Of a stretch of DNA of 6,098 bases, positions 1 to 5,920 are shown in pieces. The DNA lies in the NCBI GenBank assembly GCA_947169005.1, contig CAMVOG010000147.1, positions 1 through 6,098 on the forward strand, given 5' to 3'. Origin of the DNA: an uncultured Clostridia bacterium (GTDB lineage Bacteria; Bacillota; Clostridia; Oscillospirales; Oscillospiraceae). The position numbers and the translations under genes are program-made. The stretch's first letter is position 1; each line of letters opens with the position of its first letter. Under the pieces are notes generated by a model. That model saw only the letters and a list, made by a program, of their open reading frames with translations, ran no database searches and was not told where the DNA came from.

Positions 1-1
1 C

Positions 2-1378
2 ATCCTCACGGGCCTGCGGGAGCGCTACGAGCGGAACCACGGCGTGCGCATCGGGGACGACGCTTTGAAGGCGGCGGTGGAGCTCTCCGCCCGCTACGTG
101 GCGGACCGCTTTCTGCCCGACAAGGCCATCGACCTCATGGACGAGGCCGCCGCCCGCCTGCGGCTGCGGGCCCTGCCCGCCTCGCCGGAACTGCGGGCCG
201 CCGAGGCCCGCCTGCGGACCCTGGAGGCGGAGAAGGACGAGGCCGTGCTGCGGCAGGATTTTGAGCGGGCCGCCGGGGCCCGGGACGAGGAGGAGCGGCT
301 GCGGGAGAGCGTGAAGCGCCTCCGGGAGGCCGCCGGGCGGGACCGGGGCGGGCCGCCCGTGGTGGGGGTGCCGGAGGTGGCCGCCGTGGCGGCGGAGTGG
401 ACGGGCATCCCCTCCGCCATCCTCACCGCCGACGAGCGGGAGCGGCTGCTGGACCTGGAGGCGGCCCTGGGGCGGCGGGTCCTGGGCCAGCCGGAGGCGG
501 TGAAAGCCGCGGCGGGGGCGATCCGCCGGGCCCGCAGCGGCCTGGGGGACCCCCGGCGGCCCATCGCCTGCTTTCTCTTCTGCGGGCCCACGGGGGTGGG
601 CAAGACGGAGCTGTGCCGGGCCCTGGCGGAGCTGGGTTTCGGCTCCCGGGAGGCGCTTGTGAAGCTGGACATGTCCGAATATATGGAAAAGCACGCCGTC
701 AGCCGCCTCATCGGGGCCCCGCCGGGCTACGTGGGCCATGAGGAGGGGGGCCAGCTCACGGAAAAGCTGCGCCGCCGCCCCTTCTCCCTGGTGCTCTTTG
801 ACGAGATCGAAAAGGCGGATGGGGAGATCTTCAATCTGCTTTTGCAGCTCATGGAGGACGGGGTCCTCACCGACGGCAGCGGGCGGGAGGTGAGCTTCCG
901 CAGCACGGTGGTGGTGCTGACCTCCAACTTAGGGGCCGAGGAGCTGAGCGCGGGCCGCTCCCCCCTGGGGTTCTCCCCGGGCGCGTCGGAGGCGGAGGAC
1001 GCCCGCCGGGCCGTGACGGAGCGACTGCGGCAGCGCTTCCGCCCCGAGCTGCTGAATCGGCTGGATGAAACGCTGTTCTTCCGCCCCCTGGACCGGGAGG
1101 CGCTGCTGGCCATCGCGGAAAAGCTGCTCAGGGAGGCGGCTGCCCGGGCCAGGGGCGCGGGGCTCACCCTCACCCACACGCCCGAGGCGGCGGCCCTGCT
1201 GGCCCGGGCGGGGGAGGACCGCCGCAGCGGGGCCCGGGCCATCCGCCGGGCCATTCAGACCCAGGTGGAGGAACCTCTGGCGGACGGCCTCATAGAAGGC
1301 AAATATCCGCCCGACAGCTCCGTGGAGTTGCGGGCGGAAGCCGGGCGGCTAAAACTGGGGACGGAAGAAGAAAAATAA
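2..1378 (+). CDS. clpC: ClpC-type AAA+ unfoldase subunit of Clp protease, 5'-truncated by window edge
   Basis: This is the C-terminal part of a Hsp100/Clp ATPase, which unfolds proteins and feeds them to ClpP in the cytoplasm. The frame is open from base 2, and the residues before the GTG at 44 (ILTGLRERYERNHG) already match the family, so that GTG is internal and the true start lies outside the window. Visible in order: the end of the first ATPase domain (RFLPDKAIDLMDEA), a UVR-like linker (about 230-305, EKDEAVLRQDFERAAGARDEE) typical of ClpC rather than ClpB, the WTGIP motif, then the second ATPase domain with Walker A GPTGVGKT (584-607), pore loop GYVG (725-736), Walker B LVLFDE (788-805), arginine-finger region RPELLNRLDE and sensor-2 GARAIRRAI. 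An LGF tripeptide (965-973) sits where ClpP-binding loops lie. The usual EKAH after Walker B reads EKAD. Family is near certain. ClpC rather than ClpE/ClpA rests on the UVR linker, and the N-domain is not visible. Confidence 0.93.
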   Translation: MLTGLRERYERNHGVRIGDDALKAAVELSARYVADRFLPDKAIDLMDEAAARLRLRALPASPELRAAEARLRTLEAEKDEAVLRQDFERAAGARDEEERLRESVKRLREAAGRDRGGPPVVGVPEVAAVAAEWTGIPSAILTADERERLLDLEAALGRRVLGQPEAVKAAAGAIRRARSGLGDPRRPIACFLFCGPTGVGKTELCRALAELGFGSREALVKLDMSEYMEKHAVSRLIGAPPGYVGHEEGGQLTEKLRRRPFSLVLFDEIEKADGEIFNLLLQLMEDGVLTDGSGREVSFRSTVVVLTSNLGAEELSAGRSPLGFSPGASEAEDARRAVTERLRQRFRPELLNRLDETLFFRPLDREALLAIAEKLLREAAARARGAGLTLTHTPEAAALLARAGEDRRSGARAIRRAIQTQVEEPLADGLIEGKYPPDSSVELRAEAGRLKLGTEEEK

Positions 1379-1408
1379 AGAATAAGGAATAAGAAATAAG
1401 AAATGAAA
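1374..1408 (+). repeat. Left heptad array (AATAARR units) at the 3' end of clpC
   Basis: Four 7-bp units start at 1374, 1381, 1388 and 1395 (AATAAAG, AATAAGG, AATAAGA, AATAAGA), followed by a decayed fifth unit AATGAAA at 1402. The first unit provides the clpC stop codon TAA (1376-1378). Further TAAs at 1383, 1390 and 1397 put stops in all three plus-strand frames. The array abuts the hairpin at 1407-1455. Confidence 0.85.
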
Positions 1409-1455
1409 ACAGCCCCCATCCGCGCGTCCATTGGATGCGCGGATGGGGGCTGTTT
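1407..1455. terminator. Intrinsic terminator hairpin between convergent genes, probably bidirectional
   Basis: A perfect 19-bp inverted repeat, AAACAGCCCCCATCCGCGC (1407-1425) and its complement (1437-1455), encloses an 11-base loop that can pair further (TCC/GGA). Read on the minus strand, the stem is followed by a U-rich tail (TTTTCATTTCTTATTTC), so it should terminate the trhP operon well. Read on the plus strand, the only U-run is the TGTTTC at the stem end, so termination of clpC is probably weaker but plausible. Its position between two gene ends fits. Confidence 0.88.
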
Positions 1456-1483
1456 CATTCCTCCAACTTCATTTGCCTCAGCC

Positions 1484-1525
1484 CATATCTCTTATCTCTT
1501 ATCCCTTATCTTTTATCTTTTTCCT
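1484..1525 (-). repeat. Right heptad array (RGATAAG units) at the 3' end of trhP
   Basis: Read on the plus strand, 7-bp units start at 1491, 1498, 1505 and 1512 (CTTATCT, CTTATCC, CTTATCT, TTTATCT), with degenerate units at 1484 and 1519. On the minus strand these read AGATAAG/GGATAAG, so they relate to the left array in inverted orientation. The unit at 1498-1504 supplies the trhP stop TAA (1499-1501). Other in-array TAAs cover the remaining minus-strand frames. Confidence 0.8.
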
Positions 1526-2698
1526 CAGCATATCCCCTTCGCTCAGCTTCAGCCTGCACGGCACCCGCACGATCTGCCGGGGATGGGGCGCGGCCTCCTG
1601 GCGCTCGCCCTCCTCGTTCACGATGGCGGTGACGGTGAGCTTTTCGCCGGTACTGTTGGGGGAGAGGACCTCCAGCTCTTCCCCGACGGCGAAGCGGTTG
1701 CGCTGCTCCAGGGTCAGCCATTCCCCGTCCGAGGCCAGGACCACGGCGGTGAAGACCGCCTCCTGGGTGTAGCCGTCCGGGGAGGGGGGCTCGTGCCCGA
1801 TTTCTCCGTAATAAAAGCCCCGGGAGAAGGGGCGGTGGCTGACACAGCGCAGCTCCGCCTCCAGCTCCTTTAGGGGGGCGGCGTGGTCCAGGGCCTTGCG
1901 ATAGGCGTTGGTGACGGTGGCGACATAGTAGGGGGACTTTATGCGCCCCTCGATCTTGAAGGAGCTGACCCCCGCCGCGGCCAGCTCGTCCAGAAAGGAA
2001 ATGGCTTTCAGATCCCGGCTGGACAGGATCGTGGTGCCCGCCTCGTCCTCATAGACGGGAAAGACCTCACCAGGGCGCTTTTCCTCCACCAGGCTGTAGG
2101 TCCAGCGGCAGGGCTGGGCGCAGCCGCCCCGGTTGGGGTCCCGGCCCGCCAGAAAGGCGGAGATGAGGCAGCGGCCCGAGTAAGCCATGCACATGGCCCC
2201 GTGGACAAAGGCTTCCAGCTCCAGCTCCGGGGGCGTCTTGTCCCGCAGAACCTTGATCTCCTCCAGGCTCAGCTCCCGGGCCAGAATGACCCGCTTTGCC
2301 CCCAGCTCGTACCAGGCCCGGGCGGCGGCGTAGTTGACGCAGCTCGCCTGGGTGCTGACGTGGATGGGTAGCTCCGGCGTTTCCCGGGCGCAGATCGTCA
2401 CGGCCCCCAGGTCCGAGAGGATCACGGCGTCGGCGCCCAGCTCCCGCAGCTCCCGGAAGTAAGCGGGCAGCGCGTCCGCGTCCCCGTTGCGGCAGAAGGC
2501 GTTTACGGTCACATAAACCTTTTTCCCCCGCTCGTGGGCATAACGAATGGCGGCGGCCAGGCCCTCCGCGTCAAAGTCCGTGGGGGCCGCCCGCAGGTGC
2601 AGCCGCGGCCCGCCCAGATAGACGGCGTCCGCCCCGAAAGTGAGGGCAGCCTTCAATTTTTCCATATCCCCCGCCGGGGCAAGCAATTCGTATGGCAT
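1499..2698 (-). CDS. trhP: TrhP, U32-family tRNA U34 hydroxylation protein
   Basis: A 399-residue cytoplasmic U32 protein. Family knowledge: TrhP (E. coli YegQ; related Bacillus proteins) uses an iron-sulfur cluster and prephenate to make 5-hydroxyuridine at tRNA position 34. Although databases often label U32 proteins as peptidases or collagenases, the RNA-modification role is better supported. Visible here: the N-terminal barrel start ELLAPAGDMEKLKAAL, the U32 signature EAFVHGAMCMAYSGRCLIS (residues 162-180), and four probable [4Fe-4S] ligands C170, C177, C193 and C197, the last pair in GGCAQPCRW. YEDEAGTTILSSRDLKAI and SFKIEGRIKSPYY closely match YegQ wording. A C-terminal beta-type domain covers about 315-390. 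Length is slightly below YegQ (about 450), mostly from a shorter central insert. The ATG at 2698 has AAGGAG 6 bases upstream. The C-terminal tail KKIKDKG is encoded inside the heptad array. Last gene of the minus-strand cluster. Confidence 0.9.
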   Translation of the reverse strand: MPYELLAPAGDMEKLKAALTFGADAVYLGGPRLHLRAAPTDFDAEGLAAAIRYAHERGKKVYVTVNAFCRNGDADALPAYFRELRELGADAVILSDLGAVTICARETPELPIHVSTQASCVNYAAARAWYELGAKRVILARELSLEEIKVLRDKTPPELELEAFVHGAMCMAYSGRCLISAFLAGRDPNRGGCAQPCRWTYSLVEEKRPGEVFPVYEDEAGTTILSSRDLKAISFLDELAAAGVSSFKIEGRIKSPYYVATVTNAYRKALDHAAPLKELEAELRCVSHRPFSRGFYYGEIGHEPPSPDGYTQEAVFTAVVLASDGEWLTLEQRNRFAVGEELEVLSPNSTGEKLTVTAIVNEEGERQEAAPHPRQIVRVPCRLKLSEGDMLRKKIKDKG

Positions 2699-2704
2699 GG
2701 CGGT

Positions 2705-2710
2705 CTCCTT
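2705..2710 (-). promoter_or_regulatory. Ribosome binding site of trhP
   Basis: On the minus strand AAGGAG lies 6 bases before the ATG at 2698-2696. It fixes that start, which also coincides with the conserved family N-terminus (PYELLAPAG). Confidence 0.85.
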
Positions 2711-2725
2711 GCAGCACGGATTTGC

Positions 2726-2780
2726 GACGCCTGGGGCGTCGGCGTCCTGCGGACGCGCGGGCCACCGGGGACGGTGGCCC
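2726..2780. repeat. Three tandem GC-rich hairpins in the gap between the two U32 genes
   Basis: Three successive palindromes: GACGCC/GGCGTC (2726-2740, 3-base loop), GCGTCC/GGACGC (2742-2756, 3-base loop) and GGGCCACCG/CGGTGGCCC (2759-2780, 4-base loop). The last is followed by CCTACAATTT, i.e. AAATTGTAGGGGCC on the minus strand, a wording I associate with dispersed intergenic palindromes in gut Clostridia (recollection, not checked). No U-tract follows on the transcribed minus strand, so this is not a standard intrinsic terminator. It may stabilise the upstream mRNA end, create a processing point, or lower trhP expression. Confidence 0.7.
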
Positions 2781-2787
2781 CTACAAT

Positions 2788-4815
2788 TTATAACAATTCC
2801 CGGAAATACAGGCCGTTGGTGCGCTTGAAGTCCGGCGGGGCGGCGGCCAGGTAGTCTTCCGTCACGCGCCGGGCCCGCTCCCGGTCCTCCGTGGTGAAGT
2901 ACAGCACCGTGAAGTCCACGCCCCGGGGCTCCTTGTCCCCAATATAGAGGGGCAGGGAGTTCAGCAGCACTGCGTACCGCTTCCGTCGGCAGAGAACGGT
3001 GAAGTCCGTCCCCGTGCGGTCCCGCAGCTTTTCCCGGCCCGTGCAGCCGCCGCAGCCCCTTTTCCCCTTCATGGGGCAGGCGCGGAAGAGCATAAGGGGC
3101 AGGAAGCCGTAGCCGATGAGCCCCGTGGGGAGGCCCCGGAGCCGCCGGGCCCGCTCCATGCCGATCTCGAAGGACAGCACCGCGTCCGCGAGGCCCAGAC
3201 GGGCATACTCCGCCGCAGCCGCGGAGTTGAGGATATTCAGCGAGAAGCCGCCCCGGACCGTGAGCCCCGCCCCGCGGATCAGCTCGATATCCCCCAGGGT
3301 GGAGGCGCAGGCAGCCCGGAGGCCCAACTCCTTGAGCCGCAGGAGCCGGGCAAGCAGCGCCTCCCGCTCCCCCTCGGGGAGAAAGCGGGGCAGCTCCGCC
3401 GTCAGCTTGCGGGCGTATTGCTTCAAAATCCCCTCGTCGATCTCCTCCACGGGGAGGTAAAGCTGCTCCGCCGCCGGATGGTCGAAGAGCTGCGCCGCGG
3501 TTTCAAAGCGCAGACGCAGGGCGGGGGAAACGTCCCGCCGGGGCCCCTCCTGGGACAGCGTCGGCTCCGCGAAGGGGTGGGGCTCCGTATGCTCCCGGGC
3601 GGCCAGCAGCTTGTCCAGAGCCTCCCGGCGCAGGGCGTTCAGAGACGCCGCCGGGAGATAGAGGCCGGGGGCCAGGTCAAGCGCCGTCTCCGTGACGTTA
3701 AAGGGCGTTCCGCCCGTTTTTTCCAGGCTTTTCCGGGCCTGCTCCGCCTCCGTGAGGCGGCTCTGTGCGGCCTGGGGCGGCTCGCCTTTGGCGGCGGCGA
3801 CGTGCAGCCCGTCCGTCACCGTGAGGCGCAGCGGCTCCCCTGGCCGGGCTTCAAAGGCCATCCGCACGGGGACCAGGGGCGTTTCGGCCCGGTAAAGGCC
3901 CGCCAGCTCCTTCAAGACCCCGGCGGCGGCCTCCACGTCCTCCTTGCGGCGGACGCCGAACATCTCCGGCCCCCGCTCCCCCCGCAGGTAGCCGTCCGTG
4001 AAGCCGGAGCGGGAGAAAACCGCCCGCAGCGTTTCCATGTCCGGCTCCTCACCCGCAATCGCCTTTCGGCAGGCGGTGACGGCGGCGGCCACGTACTCCG
4101 GGCGCTTCATGCGCCCCTCGATCTTGAGGGAGGCGACCCCCGCCTTTTCTAATTGCGGCAGCCAGCTCAGCGCCGAGAGGTCCTTGAGGGACAGGGCGTA
4201 GTCCCGCTCCTTTGAGCGGAAGTTGAGGCGGCAGGGCTGGGCGCAGAGACCACGGTTGCCGCTGCGGCCCCCCAGCATGGCGGAGAGCCAGCACTGGCCC
4301 GAGACCGACATGCACAGGGCCCCGTGAACGAAAACCTCCAGCTCTACGTCCACCTCCCGGCGGATGGCGGCGATCTCCTCCAGGGTCAGCTCCCGGGCCA
4401 GGACCACCCGGGAAAAGCCCAGCTCCTTCGCCACCCGGGCCCCGGCGGCGTTGTGGATGGTCATCTGGGTGGAGGCGTGGAGGGGCAGGGAAGGGCAGCA
4501 CTCCCGCAGCAGCGCCGCCACCGCCAGGTCCTGCACGATCACGGCGTCCGCCCCGGAGGCCGCAATCTCCCGCAGGGTGTCCGTAAGGGCGGGCAGCTCC
4601 GGGTCCGTTAGGAGCGTGTTGCAGGTCACGTGGACCCGGACGCCCCGCCCGTGGCAAAAGGCAACGGCCCGCCGCAGCCCCTCCCCGTCAAAGTTGGAGG
4701 CGTTGCGCCGGGCGTTGAAGGCCTTGGTGCCGAGATAGACCGCGTTGGCCCCCGTCCGCACGGCGGCCAGAAGCTGTTCTTCGCCCCCCACGGGGGCAAG
4801 GATCTCCATGGACAT
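2788..4815 (-). CDS. Long U32/DUF3656 protein, RlhA-like probable RNA hydroxylation factor
   Basis: A 675-residue cytoplasmic U32 protein of the long class that includes E. coli RlhA (YdcP), needed for hydroxylation of 23S rRNA C2501. That exact target is not demonstrated for this gene. Domains: U32 barrel at about 3-310 (EILAPVGGEEQLLAAVRTGA), U32 signature EVFVHGALCMSVSGQCWLS (160-178), [4Fe-4S] ligand candidates C168, C175, C191 and C195 (LCAQPCRL), SLKIEGRMKRPEYV; a DUF3656-like segment at about 314-407 (GLYLPAASLNALRREALDKL); then a second barrel-like half to the end with another cysteine set (C580, C588, C591, C609). The start at 4815 (MSMEIL) is chosen because GGAG lies 8 bases upstream and the family N-terminus begins there. 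The frame stays open to 4995, but that extension is out-of-frame hydrolase coding sequence. ATG at 4809 is an alternative. It begins 16 bp after the hydrolase stop, so the two are probably cotranscribed. Confidence 0.87.
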   Translation of the reverse strand: MSMEILAPVGGEEQLLAAVRTGANAVYLGTKAFNARRNASNFDGEGLRRAVAFCHGRGVRVHVTCNTLLTDPELPALTDTLREIAASGADAVIVQDLAVAALLRECCPSLPLHASTQMTIHNAAGARVAKELGFSRVVLARELTLEEIAAIRREVDVELEVFVHGALCMSVSGQCWLSAMLGGRSGNRGLCAQPCRLNFRSKERDYALSLKDLSALSWLPQLEKAGVASLKIEGRMKRPEYVAAAVTACRKAIAGEEPDMETLRAVFSRSGFTDGYLRGERGPEMFGVRRKEDVEAAAGVLKELAGLYRAETPLVPVRMAFEARPGEPLRLTVTDGLHVAAAKGEPPQAAQSRLTEAEQARKSLEKTGGTPFNVTETALDLAPGLYLPAASLNALRREALDKLLAAREHTEPHPFAEPTLSQEGPRRDVSPALRLRFETAAQLFDHPAAEQLYLPVEEIDEGILKQYARKLTAELPRFLPEGEREALLARLLRLKELGLRAACASTLGDIELIRGAGLTVRGGFSLNILNSAAAAEYARLGLADAVLSFEIGMERARRLRGLPTGLIGYGFLPLMLFRACPMKGKRGCGGCTGREKLRDRTGTDFTVLCRRKRYAVLLNSLPLYIGDKEPRGVDFTVLYFTTEDRERARRVTEDYLAAAPPDFKRTNGLYFRELL

Positions 4816-4822
4816 GGGTATC

Positions 4823-4828
4823 ACTCCG
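4823..4828 (-). promoter_or_regulatory. Ribosome binding site of the long U32 gene
   Basis: CGGAGT on the minus strand has its GGAG core (4824-4827) 8 bases before the ATG at 4815. It lies inside the 16-bp gap after the hydrolase stop and argues for starting at 4815 rather than the upstream in-frame ATG at 4995. Confidence 0.75.
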
Positions 4829-4831
4829 TTT

Positions 4832-5839
4832 TTACTGATTCCCGATGATATACCGGCGGATGGCGGCGGCGTATTCGCCTTCCTGTCCCCCGGACGTAAG
4901 CCAACATAGCCGATGACGGGCCCCCTCAATTTCAAGCAGGGTCGCTGTATCCCCGGCTGCCTTGTAAACCGCCTGCGTATGCTCCGGGGGCACAAAGCCG
5001 TCGGCCCCGCCGCAAACGAAGAGCTTGGGCACCGTGGGGCTTTGGGCCGCCGCCTCCGTGATGCTTACGGTGGTGAGGTCAAAGCCCAGCTGCTTTTTCA
5101 CGATGTCCGTCAGCATCCTGCCCACAAGAGTTTCCCCCAGGCCGAACTGCTTTTTGAGCTGCTCTGATTTGAGGGTCTGTAAATCGGAATAGACCGAATC
5201 CGCCACGATGCCGTGGATCATGGTGGGATAGCTCTCATTCGCGGCCAGCAGCAAAGCCGCCGCGGCGCCGACGCCCCGGCCATGGACCCTGACGGCCCGC
5301 CGATCCTTTCCCAGCGTACAAAGCAGATCATAGAGATCGTACTGCTCGAAGACGCCGAAGGCGGAGGCCTCCACCGCCCCCCCGTGGCCCCGCAGGGCGG
5401 GCAGGATCACCTGATAGCCCTGCTTCAGCCACCAGGCGGCCTCGGGGGCCATATCCTCCGGCGTTTCGTTGTAACCGTGCAGCAGGACCACGCACCAGGG
5501 GTTGTTTTCGCCGTAGACCGTATAGGGAAGCTCCACCCGGGCGAAGTCCCCGAAGACCTCCGCCGCCGTGTCGGTGGTATAGGTCCCCTCCGCGTGCTTC
5601 TTCCGTTCCAGACTTTTCAGAGCGCTTTCTTTTGATTCGTCCGCCTGGGCCTGCTCCTCCTCGGTGAAGGCATAGTCCGTGTCGTGGACAAGCTGCTCCG
5701 CCACCTGGTAGTGGAGAAAGCCCACCTCAAAGACCTGCTCGGCGGAGTTATGCTGGCCCCAGAGAAGCATGAGCCCCCCGGCCACCAGCACGCCAATGAT
5801 GAAAAGAGCAAAAATGCCCGTATCCTTTTTCGTTTTCAT
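4832..5839 (-). CDS. Membrane-anchored alpha/beta-hydrolase-fold protein lacking the catalytic serine
   Basis: A 335-residue protein. Residues 1-6 are basic (MKTKKD) and about 9-27 form one hydrophobic segment (IFALFIIGVLVAGGLMLLW) with no lipobox, suggesting a signal anchor and an extracellular domain. A hydrophilic, Glu/Lys-rich stretch (30-95) precedes the fold: oxyanion-region strand and turn CVVLLHGYNETPEDM (116-130), LPALRGHGG (146-154), nucleophile elbow VHGRGVGAA (185-193), acid CGGADGFVPPEH (276-287, D280) and histidine EGARHRL (305-311, H309). In relatives the elbow reads G-x-S-x-G. Here the serine position is G189 (codon GGC, 5273-5275), one base from AGC. The Asp and His remain. 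So the fold is clear, but hydrolase activity is doubtful and the substrate is unknown. AGGGAG stands 9 bases before the ATG at 5839. First gene of the presumed three-gene operon; its role beside the RNA modification genes is unclear. Confidence 0.85.
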   Translation of the reverse strand: MKTKKDTGIFALFIIGVLVAGGLMLLWGQHNSAEQVFEVGFLHYQVAEQLVHDTDYAFTEEEQAQADESKESALKSLERKKHAEGTYTTDTAAEVFGDFARVELPYTVYGENNPWCVVLLHGYNETPEDMAPEAAWWLKQGYQVILPALRGHGGAVEASAFGVFEQYDLYDLLCTLGKDRRAVRVHGRGVGAAAALLLAANESYPTMIHGIVADSVYSDLQTLKSEQLKKQFGLGETLVGRMLTDIVKKQLGFDLTTVSITEAAAQSPTVPKLFVCGGADGFVPPEHTQAVYKAAGDTATLLEIEGARHRLCWLTSGGQEGEYAAAIRRYIIGNQ

Positions 5840-5848
5840 AGCCCAAGA

Positions 5849-5854
5849 CTCCCT
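5849..5854 (-). promoter_or_regulatory. Ribosome binding site of the hydrolase-fold gene
   Basis: AGGGAG on the minus strand lies 9 bases before the ATG at 5839. It overlaps the edge of a 7-bp direct repeat (CCTAATG at 5852 and 5859, plus strand). The spacing is slightly long but acceptable, and the basic-plus-hydrophobic N-terminus right after supports this start. Confidence 0.6.
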
Positions 5855-5918
5855 AATGCCTAATGGGGGACCTCTAAAAACTACTGTTTTTAAGTAGATG
5901 GTTACGGGAAGCGTCCCC
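5852..5918. repeat. Upstream leader: CCTAATG heptad pair and nested palindromes
   Basis: Two exact 7-bp copies of CCTAATG occupy 5852-5865. Next come an outer 6-bp inverted repeat GGGGAC/GTCCCC (5866-5871 with 5913-5918) and an inner AT-rich hairpin TAAAAAC/GTTTTTA (5875-5881 with 5886-5892, loop TACT). I find no convincing -35/-10 pair on the minus strand here, so the hydrolase promoter is not located. The inner hairpin is too AT-rich to be a strong terminator. Confidence 0.5.
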
Positions 5919-5920
5919 TG

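Noticed and set aside
94..711. 205-codon minus-strand open frame opposite clpC
   Set aside because: Antisense of conserved AAA+ motifs; its Ser/Arg/Ala-rich composition is an artefact of GC-rich codons.
1374..1525. CRISPR array
   Set aside because: The repeats are 7-bp back-to-back units without spacers.
1403..1873. 156-codon plus-strand open frame starting in the terminator
   Set aside because: It runs through the terminator hairpin and then antisense to the trhP 3' end, with no ribosome binding site and no domain.
3418..4152. 244-codon plus-strand open frame opposite the long U32 gene
   Set aside because: It is the antisense shadow of a GC-rich gene with clear U32 motifs. The product is a Gly/Arg/Gln-rich sequence without recognisable domains.
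1499..4815. Reading the two U32 genes as collagenases or peptidases
   Set aside because: This is the historical label. Characterised members with this cysteine signature act in RNA or ubiquinone hydroxylation, and no protease active site is visible.
4816..4995. 60-residue N-terminal extension of the long U32 protein
   Set aside because: It overlaps the hydrolase coding sequence in another frame, has no family resemblance, and a good ribosome binding site with the conserved U32 N-terminus begins at 4815.
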